A stretch of 9,605 nt of DNA from JACOZG01 sp964564105 (GTDB taxonomy: Bacteria; Patescibacteriota; Minisyncoccia; Phycocordibacterales; JACOZG01). Below, piece by piece: positions 1 through 6,935 of the stretch. The stretch spans positions 1-9,605 of the forward strand of contig CAZLZS010000018.1 of the NCBI GenBank assembly GCA_964564105.1, in the 5' to 3' direction. Each line of letters starts with the position of its first letter. Within the stretch, counting starts at the first letter, position 1. The notes below the pieces were generated by a model, which saw only the letters and a list, made by a program, of their open reading frames with translations, had not been told where the DNA came from and made no database searches. A program made the translations under genes and the position numbers.

Positions 1-2994
1 CAAAATAAATTTTTACTTTATCCAACCAAAAATCTATCTTTCCGTTCTGGAACCAATTTACGCGTTAACGCTTATCAACTTGATAATTCTCTCATTGTTA
101 ATAACGACATTGGCAATGCCGTTCAGGTGACCGCCACTGCTCCTACTCTTGGGGCAGTTGGTAAGCAAAGAGTAGCGGTCCTCATGGTTAATTTTTTAGA
201 CAATCAGTCTCAATCCATGTTGTCATTCGATCAGATTGCGCAAGATATTTACGGTGTCAATTCTTATTCAGTCAGGGGTTATTATGATGAAAATTCATAC
301 GGCAAGTCTAATTTTATAGGATCGGTCAGCGATGTTTACGGATACTATACTTTACCTATTACTGTAAGTGAAATCGGAAATGTTGATCTCCAGTCGTTGG
401 TTATTAGCCAAGCTGATAATGATGCGAATTTTTCTGACTATAATCGGATACTGATCTATATTCCAGTTGATCCCACTCTTCTCGGATTGGGTTATCGGGG
501 ATATAGTTCAATCGGGAAAATTCAAATTGAAACTAATGATGGATTAATTAACGCTTCAGTCTCGGTTGTATTTAGTAGTAAAGAATATTTTGATACTTAT
601 GTAACTAGTCATGAACTTGGCCATGGACTAGGCGCTTATCATAGCGGTGTTTATGAATGCGGTAATAAAACCATTGATTTCCCGAATTCATGTCAAGCCA
701 TTTTTAACTCAGGACAATTTCATGATTTGGGCTCAATGCATCTAAATCCTTCTACAAAGGAAGAATTAGGATGGTTAGATTCTGAAAATATCGTTACCAT
801 ACAGCTCTCTGCTATATCTGGGAGTCGTTATAGAATTTATCCTATTGAATTATCCAGTAATAATCTAAAGGTAATCAAAATACCGATAAGTTCCCAATTT
901 TATCCATTAACCACTCAGGAATACTACTATCTAGAGTTTAAACGCGGCATTGGTCTTGATGATGTTACTACATCCATTAGACCATTCAGTGATCCTGTCC
1001 CACGCACCTATCACTTTAGCGATTATTATGATGGTCTTATGTTTTCGATGCCATATTTCGATACTCTCGAATTAGATCTCTTGCCCCATCTGTCTACGGG
1101 CACCCCTGAGGCCTGGTCTTGGGATGATATAGAAGATCGACTGGATATTGTTTTGAAGCCGGGTATGAATTTTACAGATCCATATAATGGAATGATGATT
1201 AAGATTCTTGATATAAATGAGGTGGGAGGGCATATCGGCGTAGAAATTAAACAAGTGGAACCTATCACGCCTACATCTACCATTACTATCACTTCGCCCG
1301 CCGGTGGTGAAAGCTGGCCGCAATTGAGTAACCAACGAATCGCCTGGTCATTTACCGGATTGCCAGTGGCTACGTCGCTTCATATTGATTTGCGCCACGA
1401 GGCCACTGGCAGATTATACGCTTTCCCCAATACCCAGAGCGTAAGTGATGGATTAGCCAATCTTCTTATCCCCGGCAACACTCAACTGCCCACCGGCCCC
1501 GCCCGTTTAGTTCTCTGGGTTGATGTCAACGGTCGACGTGTTCAAACGACTAGCATTCCGATCAACTTAGTGCCCGTAGAAACATTGAGCAATCCGTTAA
1601 CGGTCGTTTCGCCCAACGGCGGCGAGAACTGGCTTTATGATTCGGGGCAAGTAGTGACTTGGGCTAGCAACAATCTGCCTCTCTCCTCTCTGGTTGGTGT
1701 TTTTGCCATCTCCGCTTCCACAGGCAATATCTGGGGTTTGCCATCTGCTAATGGCACTTATCAGAATGACGGTTACCAGCCGATTTCAAGCAGTGATATC
1801 AATTCCATACCGTTAGACGATTACTGGATAGCGGTTCGGACCGTCTATGGTGGGATTGAGTACAGCGATCGGAGCGACGGGACGATTAAGATTGGCTCGC
1901 CGGCGGAGATCGTTTTCGTTTCTCCGTCACTCGGTCAATCTTGGCAATTAGGAGAGTTGCGGCCAATTATCTGGACTACTACCAATGTACCAGTGAACCA
2001 CCCAATGACTCTTTACCTAAAAGCTGTTAGCGGCAACATAATTTGGCTGATACCGAACCTTCCCAATACTTTACCTTTTGGTTTTCTTGAGAATGGAGTT
2101 CCCGCCGCGGCGCCCTACGGCTACTATTACTTTGAATTTGTAACTTCTATCCGGGGCGTGCCCGTTATTAAACGCAGCCCGTTATTTTTTGCCGGCAATA
2201 TTAAAAATGCGTTACCGCCAACGCCCCTACCAATACTACCGCCAACGCCAACCCCTACTTCTGTGGGATCAGCTGAGGTTTGCCTGTGGCCTTGTCAGCA
2301 AGACGCAACTACTACTATATTTATAGATGAAACTATTCGTGATGATTCAAAATCAGGCACTTCTCCTCCTGGTGGCACCGGGTCAGTTCCCACCCTCACC
2401 AGCTCTGCCCCGCCGAACAACGCCGTGATGGCTCAAGACGGGAGCGGTCTGGGCTGGAAACTGGCCGCCCTCACTTTTTCCTCGGATTTGGGCCCGGATT
2501 GGAACAATCCGGCCAACTACGGCCTTTCAAGCAGTCAACCAGCGAGCACCCGAACCCCGGCCCCGACCATCTCAACTGTCAGCGGTTATGCCACCAGACC
2601 GATCGTGGTTTGGTCGCGGAATCTGGTCCCAGGCGAACGCATCACCCTCACCCACAAACCGTCCAATTCTTCTATCTGCCTCGGGTACCTCCCCGGTGAT
2701 GTGGACGGCGACGGTTGGGCCCTGGCCCGGGACATCAGCCTCTTGAATGCCTGGGTCGGCACCGCCACTGGTCTGGCCCAGCCGCTCTACCAGACCGACA
2801 TCAACCGCGATGGCGTCTTCAACTCGGCCGATGTGACCCGAGCCGGTGAGCTTCTCGCCGCGCCCGACGCCATCCGCTCCTTGCCAGCCTGCCCGGCGCC
2901 AATCACTTTGATTTCAAGCCAGAGTCAGCTGGCCAACACTCTTTCAGCCCTGCAGACGGCGATTAGCCAGTTAAAGCAATTAATCTTAAGGTGA
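1..2994 (+). CDS. Secreted M11-like zinc metalloprotease with KRE9-like repeats and a dockerin (5' end outside window)
   Basis: This is a predicted cell-surface or secreted protease. The frame is open from base 1, so the gene begins upstream of the window; 997 residues are visible and the signal peptide is not. Numbering from the first visible codon, the zinc site HELGHGLGAYH is at 204-214 (HExxHxxGxxH, catalytic Glu205). It is followed by a metzincin-type Met-turn (GSMH, Met246) and the KEELGWL stretch typical of gametolysin-like M11 peptidases. Three KRE9/KNH-like beta-sandwich repeats follow, starting near 427 (TSPAGGESW), 531 (VSPNGGENW) and 634 (VSPSLGQSW). Next come a Pro/Thr-rich linker (about 736-757), a region I do not recognise, and a dockerin-like pair of calcium loops (DVDGDG at 900-905 and DINRDG at 933-938). 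The protein ends in a short helical tail. GC content rises along the gene (about 38% to 62% in sampled lines). The protease and dockerin calls are firm; the M11 assignment over other metzincins is probable. The substrate is unknown. Confidence 0.85.
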   Translation, partial: QNKFLLYPTKNLSFRSGTNLRVNAYQLDNSLIVNNDIGNAVQVTATAPTLGAVGKQRVAVLMVNFLDNQSQSMLSFDQIAQDIYGVNSYSVRGYYDENSYGKSNFIGSVSDVYGYYTLPITVSEIGNVDLQSLVISQADNDANFSDYNRILIYIPVDPTLLGLGYRGYSSIGKIQIETNDGLINASVSVVFSSKEYFDTYVTSHELGHGLGAYHSGVYECGNKTIDFPNSCQAIFNSGQFHDLGSMHLNPSTKEELGWLDSENIVTIQLSAISGSRYRIYPIELSSNNLKVIKIPISSQFYPLTTQEYYYLEFKRGIGLDDVTTSIRPFSDPVPRTYHFSDYYDGLMFSMPYFDTLELDLLPHLSTGTPEAWSWDDIEDRLDIVLKPGMNFTDPYNGMMIKILDINEVGGHIGVEIKQVEPITPTSTITITSPAGGESWPQLSNQRIAWSFTGLPVATSLHIDLRHEATGRLYAFPNTQSVSDGLANLLIPGNTQLPTGPARLVLWVDVNGRRVQTTSIPINLVPVETLSNPLTVVSPNGGENWLYDSGQVVTWASNNLPLSSLVGVFAISASTGNIWGLPSANGTYQNDGYQPISSSDINSIPLDDYWIAVRTVYGGIEYSDRSDGTIKIGSPAEIVFVSPSLGQSWQLGELRPIIWTTTNVPVNHPMTLYLKAVSGNIIWLIPNLPNTLPFGFLENGVPAAAPYGYYYFEFVTSIRGVPVIKRSPLFFAGNIKNALPPTPLPILPPTPTPTSVGSAEVCLWPCQQDATTTIFIDETIRDDSKSGTSPPGGTGSVPTLTSSAPPNNAVMAQDGSGLGWKLAALTFSSDLGPDWNNPANYGLSSSQPASTRTPAPTISTVSGYATRPIVVWSRNLVPGERITLTHKPSNSSICLGYLPGDVDGDGWALARDISLLNAWVGTATGLAQPLYQTDINRDGVFNSADVTRAGELLAAPDAIRSLPACPAPITLISSQSQLANTLSALQTAISQLKQLILR

Positions 2995-3025
2995 GACTTT
3001 GCCAGCGGCAAGGTCTCACCTTTTT
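2988..3025 (+). terminator. Intrinsic terminator overlapping the protease stop codon
   Basis: AAGGTGAGAC at 2988-2997 pairs perfectly with GTCTCACCTT at 3013-3022. The stem continues through a T-G wobble and TTGCC/GGCAA to a 3-nt AGC loop, about 16 bp in all, and a TTTTT run follows at 3021-3025. The protease TGA (2992-2994) lies inside the left arm, so a terminating ribosome would cover the stem. It sits just upstream of the next small gene, which would therefore need read-through or its own promoter. Confidence 0.85.
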
Positions 3026-3031
3026 GGTCAA

Positions 3032-3292
3032 ATGGTTGAGTTATTGAAAAATCAACTGGGGAAATTTAGGCAACTTGATCAGCAACATCGCGAGACCAAT
3101 AAAATATTGGTTGAGACAATTTTTCGCTACGCCGGGGTAAAACTCGCGCCAACGGATTTCGCCTGGCGGGGACGAAACCTTTACTTAAAAACTAGTCCCC
3201 TGAAAAAGACCCAGATTTTTCTTAAACAAAAAATCATTCTGCGGCAACTTGAGGAGATTTTCGGCCGCGCCGCGCCCCGCAAAATCGTTTAG
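3032..3292 (+). CDS. Small basic protein, possibly DUF721/DciA-like
   Basis: An 86-residue protein read from ATG 3032. A longer frame from TTG 2999 is rejected because it would begin inside the upstream terminator hairpin. The N-terminal third looks helical (MVELLKNQLGKF). The C-terminal half has the pattern of a strand, a positively charged segment and a helix (GRNLYLKTSPLKKTQIFLKQK, then a LRQLEEIFG helix). This resembles the compact DUF721/DciA-type proteins common in Patescibacteria, which in other bacteria help load the replicative helicase. The resemblance is weak and only by eye, so the function is unproven. No clear Shine-Dalgarno sequence precedes the ATG (only a TTTGGTCA stretch). 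The gene converges on the penicillin-binding protein gene and the two stop codons overlap by 4 bp. Confidence 0.6.
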   Translation: MVELLKNQLGKFRQLDQQHRETNKILVETIFRYAGVKLAPTDFAWRGRNLYLKTSPLKKTQIFLKQKIILRQLEEIFGRAAPRKIV

Positions 3293-5754
3293 TCAACCTC
3301 GTTAGAAGCCTCGTTTCTAACGGGGTCAACAATCTTAATCGGGACGCTGGCCGAACTCTGATTGTCCACACTGTCGTAGATCACCGCCTTCAATTCATTC
3401 GTTTCTTGGCTGAATTCCCCGACTTCGTTGGGAGAAAAAGTAAAGGTAAACGGGGCGCCGCGGCGCGAACCGAGAAAGTTATCGTTCAAAAAGAAATCCG
3501 CTCGAGCCACCGGAAACCGGCTCGTTTGAATTTCTAAATTAACCACCACTCGATCCCCGGAGTGATAAGTCATTGCCGGATCGGCTAGGACGATCGTGGC
3601 TCGGGGTGCGAATTCTGAACCGTGGACATCGTCAAGGGCCTGCGGAATTACTGCTTCAGTTTCTTCAACTATGCCGTTTTGCGCCGCCCAGCGCCGGATC
3701 GGTTCTTCCCAGAGCAGGAATTGCGGATCATTAAGTCGATTCAACCAATAAAGAATCGAGTGAATCTGTTTGACCACCCGTTCTTGTTTAAGGTTGGGCG
3801 GGGTAAACTCCGTGGCCAGTTTGCCCGAGACCTTATCAATAAAATAACTTTTTCCGCCGTTCGAAAAACCGCGAAAAACCGGCGGCAGCTCGCCACTCGT
3901 TGGTTCTGGGGCGATGAATTTCTCGTTCGGGAGCCGGTCCAAGGCGCTGGCGAAAAACCGCCGCCAGAGCGGCGCGACAATCAGACCAGCCACTTTTTTC
4001 TCCATCGGCGTATTATCGTTGTTGCCGACCCAGGCGCCGGCGACCAGATTGGGCGAGTAACCGACGATCCAAGCGTCGCGGTAGTCATTGGTGGTGCCGG
4101 TTTTTACCGCCACGGCGCGGCCGGGAAAGTTGAGCAGCGAATTCGGCCCGAAAATCGGCGCCCGCGCCTCATCGTCGGAAAGGATTTCAGAGATTAATCG
4201 GGCGGTGTTAGCCGCCAGCGCCCGCCGGCTGTCGGAAACAAATTGTTCGATAATTTGTCCCTGCCGGTCGGCGACTTTCAAAATTTTCACTGGCGGGTTT
4301 CGGATGCCGTCGTTGGCAAAGACGCCGTAAGCACTCGTCAGTTCCAGGAGCGAAACTTCGCCGCCGCCGAGCACCAGGGTCAGCCCGTAACGGTTGGGGT
4401 CGCTCAAACCGCTAATGCCCATCTGCCGCGCGGTTTCCAAAGAATCGGCCAGACCAGCCAGATAGAGTGTTTTGATCGAGGGGATATTGATGGAGCCGGC
4501 CAGGGCCTGACGGAGCGACACCGGGCCGCGGTAACGATCGTCGTAGTTCGTCGGAGTGTAACAGCGACTTGGGTCAGTGGGGCAATTGACATCAAATTGC
4601 GTCGCCAGATCAAAAAGCATGGTCTCGGGGGTGTAGCCCTTGTTAAAAGCCGTAGCGTAGACAAAGGGTTTAAAGGCCGAACCCGGCTGACGGTGGGCCA
4701 GGGTGATGTTAAAATTTCCTTCCTGCGCCTGGTTAAAATAGTCGCGCGATCCCACCATTGCCAGCACCTCGCCGGTTTTCGGATCAAGCGCCACCAGGCC
4801 GGCGTTCTTGGCGTTAAAATTTTTCTCGTTGTCTGCGGCATAAGCGGTAATAGCAGCTTCAGCCAGTTGTTGGACTTCCCAATTTAGGGTGGTGGTGATC
4901 TTCAGACCGCGCGTTCTGATTACTGATCGACCGTACTTCTCCTCCAGATAATCAAGCACCCACATTACAAAATGCGGCGCCTTGAGGCCAGCAGAAACCG
5001 GGGCCTGGAAGGTAACCGTCTCGGTCATGGCCGCGGCAAACTCATTTTGATTAATAAAATTGAGTTCCAGCATCCGTTTAAGCACTAAATCTTTGCGCGC
5101 CTCGAGTTCGGTTCGATATTGACCATAGGGCGAGTAATGGGTCGGCGCCTTGGGAATAGCCGCGAGGTAGGCCGCCTCGGCCAACGTCACCTCGCGGGCC
5201 GAATGATTGAAAAAGGTCCGACTCGCTTCCTCAACGCCATAGAGCTGGCCGCCGTAGGGGGCCTCGTTTAAGTACCAAACCAGGATCTCTTCTTTGCTCA
5301 TAATCCGTTCGAGTTTCAGAGCCAGAAAGATTTCTTTAACCTTGCGCGTCAATTTTCGGTCTTGAGTGAGGAGAGAATTTTTGATCAATTGTTGGGTAAT
5401 GGTCGAGCCGCCCTGTTTGACGGCGCCGGCGCCGAGGTTGACAAAGAAGGCGCGGAACATGGCGTCAAGTTTGACCCCGCGATGCTCATAAAACTCGTCA
5501 TCCTCAATGGCGACCGTGGCGTTCTTTAGATGTTTGGAAATGTCCTCGGCCGGCACCAGTCGGCGCCGGATATTTTCTTCCGCGTTGTAGAGCAGAATTT
5601 CCCCGGTCCGATCATAGATTCTCGTTGATTCGGTTACCAGACGATCGTCGAGCGACTTGAAATCCGGCAATTTTAAGTTCACCAGCCAGAGTGCGCCCGC
5701 GCCGGCGCCAAAGAGGCCGATGGTTAAGATGACGAGCAATAACTTTTTCAGCAT
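3289..5754 (-). CDS. Class A bifunctional penicillin-binding protein (PBP1A-type)
   Basis: This membrane-anchored enzyme polymerises lipid II glycan strands and cross-links the stem peptides of peptidoglycan outside the membrane. From ATG 5754 it is 821 residues. Residues 4-25 form a single N-terminal membrane anchor (KLLLVILTIGLFGAGAG). The GT51 glycosyltransferase has its catalytic Glu84 in IEDDEFYEHRG and QGGSTITQQ at 114-122. The transpeptidase domain has the nucleophile motif SAFK (Ser359-Lys362), SIN (421-423) and KTGT (551-554), so both activities look intact. The C-terminal part (about 715-808) looks like a bacterial Ig-like beta domain. The last residues, DPVRNEASNEVD, come from a palindromic DNA element. 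AGGA at 5763-5766, 8 nt from ATG 5754, supports this start. An in-frame extension to 6033 would run through the divergent promoter and the neighbouring gene and lacks family residues. E. coli mrcA and Gram-positive ponA are family equivalents. Confidence 0.95.
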   Translation of the reverse strand: MLKKLLLVILTIGLFGAGAGALWLVNLKLPDFKSLDDRLVTESTRIYDRTGEILLYNAEENIRRRLVPAEDISKHLKNATVAIEDDEFYEHRGVKLDAMFRAFFVNLGAGAVKQGGSTITQQLIKNSLLTQDRKLTRKVKEIFLALKLERIMSKEEILVWYLNEAPYGGQLYGVEEASRTFFNHSAREVTLAEAAYLAAIPKAPTHYSPYGQYRTELEARKDLVLKRMLELNFINQNEFAAAMTETVTFQAPVSAGLKAPHFVMWVLDYLEEKYGRSVIRTRGLKITTTLNWEVQQLAEAAITAYAADNEKNFNAKNAGLVALDPKTGEVLAMVGSRDYFNQAQEGNFNITLAHRQPGSAFKPFVYATAFNKGYTPETMLFDLATQFDVNCPTDPSRCYTPTNYDDRYRGPVSLRQALAGSINIPSIKTLYLAGLADSLETARQMGISGLSDPNRYGLTLVLGGGEVSLLELTSAYGVFANDGIRNPPVKILKVADRQGQIIEQFVSDSRRALAANTARLISEILSDDEARAPIFGPNSLLNFPGRAVAVKTGTTNDYRDAWIVGYSPNLVAGAWVGNNDNTPMEKKVAGLIVAPLWRRFFASALDRLPNEKFIAPEPTSGELPPVFRGFSNGGKSYFIDKVSGKLATEFTPPNLKQERVVKQIHSILYWLNRLNDPQFLLWEEPIRRWAAQNGIVEETEAVIPQALDDVHGSEFAPRATIVLADPAMTYHSGDRVVVNLEIQTSRFPVARADFFLNDNFLGSRRGAPFTFTFSPNEVGEFSQETNELKAVIYDSVDNQSSASVPIKIVDPVRNEASNEVD
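3296..3326. repeat. Palindromic element forming the 3' end of the PBP gene
   Basis: A 12-bp arm at 3296-3307 (containing GTTAGAA) pairs with 3315-3326 (containing TTCTAAC), with one T-G wobble and a 7-nt loop. It lies wholly inside the last codons of the penicillin-binding protein, where it encodes DPVRNEASNEV. I recall peptide strings of the type DPVRN.(V/A)SN scattered in predicted Patescibacteria proteins, which would fit a dispersed palindromic (REP or RPE-like) repeat. Only one copy is present in this window, so repeat status is inferred. It could also act as a transcript-end hairpin for the minus-strand gene, but no T-run directly follows it. Confidence 0.55.
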
Positions 5755-5762
5755 GGTGTTTA

Positions 5763-5766
5763 TCCT
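5763..5766 (-). promoter_or_regulatory. Ribosome binding site deciding the PBP start
   Basis: Read on the minus strand, the sequence is TAGGATAAACACC followed by ATG. The AGGA core is 8 nt from the ATG at 5754, which fixes the start codon directly ahead of the membrane anchor. Confidence 0.55.
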
Positions 5767-5775
5767 AGCATATCC

Positions 5776-5805
5776 TTGACTTTTTAGCCACTCTGTGCAT
5801 AGAAT
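5776..5805 (+). promoter_or_regulatory. Sigma70-type promoter for the 263-aa target-like gene
   Basis: TTGACT at 5776-5781 (5 of 6 to consensus) and TAGAAT at 5800-5805 (5 of 6) are separated by 18 nt. Transcription would start near 5812 and leave a leader of about 80 nt before the ATG at 5893. It is the best promoter match I found in the window. It lies in the divergent gap next to the penicillin-binding protein gene, for which I found no equally good promoter on the other strand. Confidence 0.6.
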
Positions 5806-5827
5806 ATAGGCAGTTTGATCTTTGATA

Positions 5828-5850
5828 GCTTGTCTCAAGTTAAGACGAGC
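5828..5850 (+). promoter_or_regulatory. Hairpin in the 5' leader of the target-like gene
   Basis: GCTTGTCT (5828-5835) pairs with AGACGAGC (5843-5850) through 8 bp with one T-G wobble, around a 7-nt loop. It would lie near the 5' end of the predicted leader RNA, about 30 nt upstream of the AAGGAG site. No T-run follows, so it is not a terminator. It may stabilise the mRNA or be incidental. Confidence 0.3.
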
Positions 5851-5880
5851 CGCCCGCCGAGCGATTTCGGTATTTACAGA

Positions 5881-5886
5881 AAGGAG
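5881..5886 (+). promoter_or_regulatory. Strong ribosome binding site deciding the start at 5893
   Basis: AAGGAG lies 6 nt upstream of ATG 5893. It is the clearest Shine-Dalgarno sequence in the window and shows that the in-frame upstream TTG at 5815 is not the start. Confidence 0.8.
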
Positions 5887-5892
5887 TTGACG

Positions 5893-6684
5893 ATGACAAC
5901 TCGGTTGATCACGTCCGACCAGAAAAAGCAGTTCAAGCGTTTCGTTGAAGATGCGAGCGATCGCGCCCTCAAGGAAACGGCTCTCGACAGGGAAGGCCTT
6001 CAGCGGTTGCTCGGGAAAGGCGGTAAGTTCCAAGCGTATGTCATGGCAGGCATTCGTCGGTACACAACCAAGGTGCCGGACTACGAACTCGCCAAGAGTA
6101 TCCTCGGCCAGGATTTTATCTTACCCGAGGAGATCGCGAAGGCGCGTGGCGTTTTCTACACCGGCGAGCAGCTCGCCAAGTTCGACGAGACACTTCCGGC
6201 GCCGGACGCGCTCGAGTGGTGTCGCGACAACAGCATGATGCTCGTCGCCGGTCCGCCCAGGGCCATGTCGTTCCTCGACGTTCGCGCCATCAAGACCGAC
6301 TTCTTCTACCCCAAAACCGCTGGCTGGTATTTGAACAAGAAACAGAAGTTCTCGCACCGCGACAAGGTTGAACCGATCTGGATCGCGCTTCGCAAGGAAC
6401 CGATCGCTGATTCGTTCGCTAAGAATTGGGGCGAACAGAACGAACTGATCGCCGCCCCGATGGTGGTGCCGAACGCGGCCGAAGCGGTCTGGGGCCTAAC
6501 GACTTACAAGGCGGTGCGGGACATCTATCTGCTCCCGAATCTCTACGTAAGGACTTCCAGTCTCGACTCGTTCGGCCACCGCGTTGGCGTCGGCTTCTTC
6601 GATGCCAAGGGTCTCGATGTCAGCCTCTGGAACGACGACTACCGCTACGACCGCGTCGGCTTGTCGTCGGCCAGGAAGTTCTGA
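5893..6684 (+). CDS. Hypothetical protein with a DGR-target-like C-terminus
   Basis: This 263-residue soluble protein has no signal peptide or membrane segment. I recall it as a recurrent hypothetical family in Patescibacteria (start MTTRLITSDQKK, middle ALEWCRDNSMMLVAGP) but know no function for it. The N-terminal 100 residues look helical and charged; the rest looks like mixed alpha/beta. The end, from YVRTSSLDSFGHRV (about 218) through GLDV and WNDDYRYDR (246-254) to VGLSSARKF, resembles the C-type-lectin-like fold that ends DGR target proteins, whose variable repeats often close with a GFR-x-AR-like motif. The codons after Trp246 are AAC GAC GAC TAC CGC TAC GAC CGC. They are mostly NAC, as adenine mutagenesis of AAC codons would give, although GC-rich codon use alone could also do this. 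The gene has its own promoter, leader and terminator, and an Avd/RT pair lies directly downstream. It could equally be an ordinary paralogous family unrelated to the RT. Confidence 0.75.
   Translation: MTTRLITSDQKKQFKRFVEDASDRALKETALDREGLQRLLGKGGKFQAYVMAGIRRYTTKVPDYELAKSILGQDFILPEEIAKARGVFYTGEQLAKFDETLPAPDALEWCRDNSMMLVAGPPRAMSFLDVRAIKTDFFYPKTAGWYLNKKQKFSHRDKVEPIWIALRKEPIADSFAKNWGEQNELIAAPMVVPNAAEAVWGLTTYKAVRDIYLLPNLYVRTSSLDSFGHRVGVGFFDAKGLDVSLWNDDYRYDRVGLSSARKF
6532..6684 (+). other. Candidate variable region (VR-like) at the 3' end of the target-like gene
   Basis: This is the part of the gene encoding roughly residues 214-263, from the NLYVRTSS segment to the stop. It is proposed only from position (3' end of the gene next to an RT/Avd pair), the lectin-like closing motif VGLSSARKF and the run of NAC codons at 6631-6651. 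No matching template repeat was found on either strand of the window, so this is a hypothesis about location and not an observed repeat. Confidence 0.25.
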
Positions 6685-6722
6685 AGCTTGAACTATTGAG
6701 TTCTTGTTCCTTTTGCCACCTT

Positions 6723-6766
6723 GAGCCTCCGTGCGATTTTTTGCGGAGGCTCTTTATTTTTAATTT
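6723..6766 (+). terminator. Intrinsic terminator of the target-like gene
   Basis: GAGCCTCCG (6723-6731) pairs perfectly with CGGAGGCTC (6744-6752) as a 9-bp GC-rich stem around a 12-nt loop, followed by TTTATTTTT. It lies 38 nt after the stop codon. If the upstream gene is a DGR target, a hairpin at this place could also play the part of the cruciform found after variable repeats in some DGRs, but the T-run favours termination. Confidence 0.85.
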
Positions 6767-6935
6767 GCAGCAAGATAAAATGCCAACATCTCGCTAATCT
6801 AGTTTGGATCACGGTTCAAGCTCGCGAGATATCTCACCTTGAGGTATCGCCAGAGTGCCAGCGGTTTACGGATTATGGCAGAGTGCGATTGAGGATAGAG
6901 ATGAACTTCTTGCTCGTTTCTGGTGGAGGATTTTT
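6767..6935. other. Intergenic stretch downstream of avd with no recognised feature
   Basis: About 170 bp between the terminator and the end of the avd-like gene. On the minus strand it directly follows avd, where a canonical DGR would carry its template repeat, but I found no match to the 3' end of the target-like gene. It contains a perfect 10-bp palindrome GAGATATCTC (6826-6835) and two direct copies of CAGAGTGC about 20 nt apart. A 46-codon minus-strand frame ending in a tryptophan/arginine-rich peptide has no start codon and is not called. Confidence 0.4.

Noticed and set aside
3255..3288. GC-rich GCGC-containing stretch as terminator for the penicillin-binding protein gene
   Set aside because: The repeats are short and ambiguous in pairing, lie inside the convergent small gene, and lack a downstream T-run on the minus strand.
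3622..4887. Plus-strand open frames opposite the penicillin-binding protein gene
   Set aside because: They are arginine- and glycine-rich shadows of a GC-rich gene whose own frame has all catalytic motifs.
5815..5892. Upstream TTG start for the 263-aa gene
   Set aside because: It lacks a ribosome site and lies beside the predicted transcription start, while AAGGAG sits 6 nt before ATG 5893.
5755..6033. 93-residue N-terminal extension of the penicillin-binding protein frame
   Set aside because: It runs through the divergent promoter and into the opposite-strand gene; AGGA and the membrane anchor directly at ATG 5754 give a better start.
6816..6842. Possible hairpin around the palindrome GAGATATCTC
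   Set aside because: The outer arms give only 5 bp with internal mismatches and there is no T-run; too weak to call a terminator or regulatory element.
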